Positions 57,541-64,000 of a stretch of DNA of 64,000 nt are shown here, piece by piece. The number at the start of each line of letters is the position of its first letter. Positions within the stretch are counted from its first letter, which is position 1. A program made the position numbers and the translations under genes. Source of the DNA: Pictodentalium vernedei (lineage: Eukaryota > Mollusca > Scaphopoda > Dentaliida > Dentaliidae). The stretch spans positions 538,988,971 to 539,052,970 of the forward strand of contig CM062297.1 in NCBI GenBank assembly GCA_031216915.1, read 5' to 3'. The notes beneath the pieces are model-generated. The model was not told the DNA's origin. It did not search any database and saw nothing but the letters and a program-made list of their open reading frames with translations.

Positions 57541-60500
57541 CAGCACGTTTGCTATTTACCCCTAACTTGGACATTAACCATACAGCATTCACGCCAATGT
57601 GAAAGAGTATTGCTGAAAGAATTGTTAGACACTGTAGGGAGTTTTCTAGCAGCTATGCATTTAATATAGCCTACAAACCTACCAGCTCTATATGCAATCT
57701 TATTTCGCCGTTGCCTAAAAACAAGTTCAATAGGTGAATGTCTCGATTTTTGGAAATCGGAAAATTTAGACGGAGGAAGTAGGACGGATATGATCTGTTC
57801 AACAGGTTTGCTATTTAGCCTTAACTTGGACATTAACCGTACAGCATTCACGCCAATGTGAAAGAGTATTGCCGAAAGAATTGTTAGACACTGTAGGGAG
57901 TTTTCTATTGACTGTGCACTTAATATAGCTTACAAACCTACCAGCTCTATACGCAATCTTATTTTGCCGCTGCCTTAAAAAACAAAAATCCAAAAATCTA
58001 GAGGGAGGGAGGGGGTTGGACAGGTACGATCTGTTCAACAGGTTTGCTTTTTACCCCTAACTTGGATATTAACCATACAGTATTCACGCCAATGTGAATG
58101 AAAGAGTATTGCCGAAAGAATTGTTAGACACTGCAGGGAGTTTTCTATCGGCTATGCACTTAATATAGCCTAAAAACCTACCAGCTCTATATGCAGTCTT
58201 ATTTCTCCGCTGCCTAAAATCAAGCGCAGTAGGTGAATCTCTCGATTTCTTGAAATCAAAAAATCTAGAGGGAGGGGGGAAGAACGGGTACGATCTATTC
58301 AACAGGTTTGCTATTTAGCCCTAACTTGGACATTAACCATACAGCATTCACGCCAATGTGAAAGAGTATTGCCGAAAGAATTGTTAGACACTGTAGGGAG
58401 GTTTCTATCTGCTATGCACTTAATATAGCCAACAAACCACCCAGCTCTATATGCAATCTTATTTCGCCGCTGCCTAGAAAAAGAAAAATCCAAAAATTTT
58501 GAGGGAGGGGGTTGGACAGGTACGATCTGTTCAACAGGTCTGCTATTTACCCCTAACTTGGACATTAACCATACAGCATTCATGCCATTGTGAAAGAGCA
58601 TTGCCGAAGGAATTGTTAGACACTGTAGGGAGTTTTCTATCGGCTATGCACTTAATATAGCCTACAATCCTACCAGCTCTACATGCAATCTTATTTCTCC
58701 GCTGCCTAAAGAAACAAAAATCGAAAAATCTATATGTAGGGGGTTGACGCGTACCATCTGTTCAACAGCTTTGCTATTTACCCCTAACTTGGACATTAAC
58801 CATACAGCATTCACGCCAGTGTGAAAGAGTATTGCCGAAAGAATTGTTAGACACTGTAGGGAGTTTTCTATCGGCTATGCACTTAATATAGTCTAAAAAC
58901 CTACCAGCTCTATATGCAATCTTATTTCGCCGCTGCCTAAAAAAGAAACGCAATAGGTGAATCTCTCGATTTCTGGAAATCGAAAAATCTAGAGGGAGGG
59001 GGTTGGACAGGTACGATCTGTTCAACAGGTTTGCTTTTTACCCCTAACTTGGACATTAACCATACAGTATTCACGCCAATGTGAAAGAGTATTGCCGAAA
59101 GAATTGTTAGACACTGTAGGGAGGTTTCTATCGGCTATGCACTTAATATAGCCAACAAACCTACCAGCTCTATATGCAATCTTATTTCGTCGCTGCCTAG
59201 AAAAAGAAAAATCCAAAAATCTAGAGTGAGGTGGTTGCACAGGTACGATCTGTTCAATAGGTCTGCTATTTACCCCTAACTTGGACATTAACCATACAGC
59301 ATTCATGCCAATGTGAAAGAGTATTGCCGAAGGAATTGTTAGACACTGTAGGGAGTTTTCTATCGGCTATGCACTTAATATAGCCTACAATCCTACCAGC
59401 TCTATATGCAATCTTATTTCTCCGCTGCCTAAAGAAACAAAAATCGAAAAATCTATAGGTAGGGGGTTGGATGGGTATAGTCTGTTCAACAGCTTTGCTA
59501 TTTACCCGTAACTTGGACATTAACCATACAGCATTCATTCCAATGTGAAAGAGTATTGCTGAAAGAATTGTTAGACACTGTAGGGAGTTTTCTATCGGCT
59601 ATGCACTTAATATAGCCTAAAAACCTACCAGCTCTATATGCAATCTTATTTCTCTGCTGCGTAAAAAAACAAGCGCAATAGGTGAATCTCTCAATTTCTG
59701 GAAATCGAAAAATCTAGAGGGAGGGGTAGGATGGGTACAATCTGTTCAACAGGTTTGGTATTTGGCCCCAACTTGGAAATTAACCATACAGCATTCACAT
59801 CAGTGTGAAAGAGTATTTCCGAAAGAATTGTTAGACTCTGTGGGGAGTTTTCTATCGGCTATGCACTTAATATAGCCTAAAAACCTACTAGCTCTATATG
59901 CAATCTTATTTTGCCGCTGCCTAAAAACAAGCTCAATTGGTGAATCTCAAAAGTCTAGAGGGAGTGGGTAGGACGGGTATGATCTGTTCAACAAGTTTGC
60001 TATTTTGCCCTAACTTGGACTTTAACCATACAGCATTCACGCCAGTGTGAAAGAGTATTGCCGAAAGAATTGTTAGACACTGTAGGGAGTTTTCTATTGG
60101 CTATGCACTTAATATAGCCTAAAAACCTATCAGCTCTATATGCAATCTTCTTTCGCCACTGCCTAAATACAAGTGCAATAGGTGATTTTCTTGATTTCTT
60201 GAAATCAAAAACTCTAGAGGGAGGGGGTGGGATGGGTACGATCTGTTCAGCACGTTTGCTATTTACCCCTAACTTGGACATTAACCATACAGCATTCACG
60301 CCAATGTGAAAGAGTATTGCTGAAAGAATTGTTAGACACTGTAGGGAGTTTTCTAGCAGCTATGCATTTAATATAGCCTACAAACCTACCAGCTCTATAT
60401 GCAATCTTATTTCGCCGTTGCCTAAAAACAAGTGCAATAGGTGAATGTCTCGATTTTTGGAAATCGGAAAATTTAGAGGGAGGAAGTAGGACGGGTATGA

Positions 60501-62951
60501 TCTGTTCAACAGGTTTGCTATTTAGCCTTAACTTGGACATTAACCGTACAGCATTCACGCCAATGTGAAAGAGTATTGCCGAAAGAATTGTTAGACACTG
60601 TAGGGAGTTTTCTATTGACTGTGCACTTAATATAGCTTACAAACCTACCAGCTCTATACGCAATCTTATTTTGCCGCTGCCTTAAAAAACAAAAATCCAA
60701 AAATCTAGAGGGAGGGAGTGGGTTGGACAGGTACGATCTGTTCAACAGGTTTGCTTTTTACCCCTAACTTGGATATTAACCATACAGTATTCACGCCAAT
60801 GTGAAAGAGTATTGCCGAAAGAATTGTTAGACACTGCAGGGAGTTTTCTATCGGCTATGCACTTAATATAGCCTAAAAACCTACCAGCTCTATATGCAGT
60901 CTTATTTCTCCGCTGCCTAAAATCAAGCGCAGTAGGTGAATCTCTCGATTTCTTGAAATCAAAAAATCTAGTGGGAGGGGGGAAGAACGGGTACGATCTA
61001 TTCAACAGGTTTGCTATTTAGCCCTTACTTGGACATTAACCATACAGCATTCACGCCAATGTGAAAGAGTATTGCCGAAAGAATTGTTAGACACTGTAGG
61101 GAGGTTTCTATCTGCTATGCACTTAATATAGCCAACAAACCACCCAGCTCTATATGCAATCTTATTTCGCCGCTGCCTAGAAAAAGAAAAATCCAAAAAT
61201 TTTGAGGGAGGGGGTTGGACAGGTACGATCTGTTCAACAGGTCTGCTATTTACCCCTAACTTGGACATTAACCATACAGCATTCATGCCAATGTAAAAGA
61301 GCATTGCCGAAGGAATTGTTAGACACTGTAGGGAGTTTTCTATCGGCTATGCACTTAATATAGCCTACAATCCGACCAGCTCTACATGCAATCTTATTTC
61401 TCCGCTGCCTAAAGAAACAAAAATCGAAAAATCTATATGTAGGGGGTTGACGCGTACCATCTGTTCAACAGCTTTGCTATTTACCCCTAACTTGGACATT
61501 AACCATACAGCATTCACGCCAGTGTGAAAGAGTATTGCCGAAAGAATTGTTAGACACTGTAGGGAGTTTTCTATCGGCTATGCACTTAATATAGTCTAAA
61601 AACCTACCAGCTCTATATGCAATCTTATTTCGCCGCTGCCTAAAAAACAAATGCAATAGGTGAATCTCTCGATTTCTGGAAATCGAAAAATCTAGAGGGA
61701 GGGGGTTGGACAGGTACGATCTGTTCAACAGGTTTGCTTTTTACCCCTAACTTGGACATTAACCATACAGTATTCACGCCAATGTGAAAGAGTATTGCCG
61801 AAAGAATTGTTAGACACTGTAGGGAGGTTTCTATCGGCTATGCACTTAATATAGCCAACAAACCTACCAGCTCTATATGCAATCTTATTTCGCCGCTGCC
61901 TAGAAAAAGAAAAATCCAAAAATCTAGAGTGAGGTGGTTGCACAGGTACGATCTGTTCAATAGGTCTGCTATTTACCCCTAACTTGGACATTAACCATAC
62001 AGCATTCATGCCAATGTGAAAGAGTATTGCCGAAGGACTTGTTAGACACTGTAGGGAGTTTTCTATCGGCTATGCACTTAATATAGCCTACAATCCTACC
62101 AGCTCTATATGCAATCTTATTTCTCCGCTGCCTAAAGAAACAAAAATCGAAAAATCTATAGGTAGGGGGTTGGATGGGTATAGTCTGTTCAACAGCTTTG
62201 CTATTTACCCCTAACTTGGACATTAACCATACAGCATTCATTCCAATGTGAAAGAGTATTGCTGAAAGAATTGTTAGACACTGTAGGGAGTTTTCTATCG
62301 GCTATGCACTTAATATAGCCTAAAAACCTACCAGCTCTATATGCAATCTTATTTCTCTGCTGCCTAAAAAAACAAGCGCAATAGGTGAATCTCTCAATTT
62401 CTGGAAATCAAAAAATCTAGAGGGAGGGGTAGGATGGGTACAATCTGTTCAACAGGTTTGGTATTTGGCCCCAACTTGGAAATTAACCATACAGCATTCA
62501 CATCAGTGTGAAAGAGTATTTCCGAAAGAATTGTTAGACTCTGTGGGGAGTTTTCTATCGGCTATGCACTTAATATAGCCTAAAAACCTACTAGCTCTAT
62601 ATGCAATCTTATTTTGCCGCTGCCTAAAAACAAGCTCAATTGGTGAATCTCAAAAGTCTAGAGGGAGTGGGTAGGACGGGTATGATCTGTTCAACAAGTT
62701 TGCTATTTTGCCCTAACTTGGACTTTAACCATACAGCATTCACGCCAGTGTGAAAGAGTATTGCCGAAAGAATTGTTAGACACTGTAGGGAGTTTTCTAT
62801 TGGCTATGCACTTAATATAGCCTAAAAACCTATCAGCTCTATATGCAATCTTCTTTCGCCACTGCCTAAATACAAGTGCAATAGGTGAATTTCTTGATTT
62901 CTTGAAATCAAAAACTCTAGAGGGAGGGGGTGGGATGGGTACGATCTGTTC
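57541..62951. repeat. 2.70-kb higher-order satellite units
   Basis: The variant CAGCACGTTTGC appears at 57541, 60248 and 62951 (spacing 2707 and 2703 bp, about eleven monomers). The monomers between follow the same order of variants in each unit (GCAGCTATGCATTTAATATA, GGAAATCGGAAAATTTAGA, a GTGAGGTGGTTGCACAGG monomer and others). The same marker occurs earlier at 46828 and 51182 at irregular distances, so homogenisation is strongest toward the right edge. Confidence 0.88.
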
Positions 62952-64000
62952 AGCACGTTTGCTATTTACCCCTAACTTGGACATTAACCATACAGCATTC
63001 ACGCCAATGTGAAAGAGTATTGCTGAAAGAATTGTTAGACACTGTAGGGAGTTTTCTAGCAGCTATGCATTTAATATAGCCTACAAACCTACCAGCTCTA
63101 TATGCAATCTTATTTCGCCGTTGCCTAAAAACAAGTGCAATAGGTGAATGTCTCGATTTTTGGAAATCGGAAAATTTAGAGGGAGGAAGTAGGACGGGTA
63201 TGATCTGTTCAACAGGTTTGCTATTTAGCCTTAACTTGGACATTAACCGTACAGCATTCACGCCAATGTGAAAGAGTATTGCCGAAAGAATTGTTAGACA
63301 CTGTAGGGAGTTTTCTATTGGCTGTGCACTTAATATAGCTTACAAACCTACCAGCTCTATACGCAATCTTATTTTGCCGCTGCCTTAAAAAACAAAAATC
63401 CAAAAATCTAGAGGGAGGGAGGGGGTTGGACAGGTACGATCTGTTCAACAGGTTTGCTTTTTACCCCTAACTTGGACATTAACCATACATTATTCACGCC
63501 AATGTGAAAGAGTATTGCCGAAAGAATTGTTAGACACTGTAGGGAGTTTTCTATCGGCTATGCACTTAATATAGCCTAAAAACCTACCAGCTCTATATGC
63601 AGTCTTATTTCTCCGCTGCCTAAAATCAAGCGCAGTAGGTGAATCTCTCGATTTCTTGAAATCAAAAAATCTAGTGGGAGGGGGGAAGGACGGGTACGAT
63701 CTATTCAACAGGTTTGCTGTTTAGCCCTAACTTGGACATTAACCATACAGCATTCACGCCAATGTGAAAGAGTTTTCCGAAAGAATTGTTAGACACTGTA
63801 GGGAGCTTTCTACCGGCTATGCACTTTTTATAGCCAACAAACCTACCAGCTCTATAAGCAATCTTATTTCGCAGCTGCCTAAAAAAACAAAAATCCAAAA
63901 ATATAGAGGGATGGGGTTGGACAGGTAGGATCTGTTCAACAGGTCTGCTATTTACCCCTAACTTGGCCATTAACCATACAGCATTCACGCCAATGTGAAA

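Larger units (their letters stand above)
40888..64000 (-). repeat. Satellite array, segment 3 (about 94 monomers, runs off the window)
   Basis: Uninterrupted head-to-tail monomers of about 259 and 232 bp. The long form contains AATAGGTGAATCTCTC and a small hairpin (CGATTTC-TG-GAAATCG); the short form lacks about 27 bp (the left arm and the bases before it), reading CAAAAATCGAAAAATC or CAAAAATCCAAAAATC. Monomer variants recur at fixed distances, so the array has higher-order structure. Confidence 0.97.

Noticed and set aside
40888-64000. A tandem family of about 90 small protein genes on the minus strand
   Set aside because: The frames are shifted between monomers, overlap each other, lack ATG starts at the 5' end and have no splice or promoter context. 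The satellite explains them.
27090-64000. A CRISPR-like array
   Set aside because: Monomers are contiguous with no unique spacers, are 232-260 bp long and lie in a eukaryotic context.

Overview
The window looks like intergenic, repeat-dominated DNA from an animal, most likely a marine lophotrochozoan such as a mollusc. The evidence is spliceable transposon exons, SINEs with pol III heads, a Tc1/mariner and a hAT element, and dispersed elements opening with an AGCTCA hairpin followed by GTCCGTCGTCC-like sequence, a layout I associate with molluscan genomes. The taxon is an inference. I found no intact host protein-coding gene. The only host-like coding candidate is one short Tudor-like exon at 11.2 kb.

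Layout. 1-3.8 kb holds no recognised gene, with one 62-bp tandem repeat. 3.8-9.2 kb is a cluster of non-autonomous elements (called family D here) built from diverged 155-180 bp units. 9.4-11.9 kb has old SINE and D-like remnants and the Tudor-like exon. 12.1-18.1 kb is a series of unrelated minisatellites and local duplications, including three diverged relatives of the satellite that dominates the right half of the window.

18162-26252 is one hAT transposon, delimited by a 12-bp terminal inverted repeat (11/12) and an exact 8-bp target duplication. It carries a BED-finger exon and a frameshifted catalytic exon, and hosts three later insertions: a 1510-bp Tc1-like element (27-bp TIRs, one mismatch), a 247-bp SINE with a 12-bp target duplication, and a 1169-bp TIR element with six 169-bp repeats. 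A neighbouring duplicate of the target sequence without the insertion serves as an empty-site control.

From about 27.09 kb to the window end lies a satellite array of roughly 115-120 monomers in one orientation. Monomers come in two length classes (about 259 and 232 bp) that differ by part of a small hairpin, and the right end is organised into 2.70-kb higher-order units. The array is interrupted twice by the same 3.8-kb block, as part of a 4.6-kb segmental duplication offset by 8.44 kb. Each block copy carries a SINE with a 5S rRNA-derived head. A third copy of the same SINE body, inserted into the satellite at 33.9 kb, has a tRNA-like head instead, so one SINE body is found with two different pol III promoters within 6 kb.

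Nothing here forms a metabolic or regulatory pathway. The biology is genome dynamics: nested transposition, SINE head exchange, and satellite birth and homogenisation.
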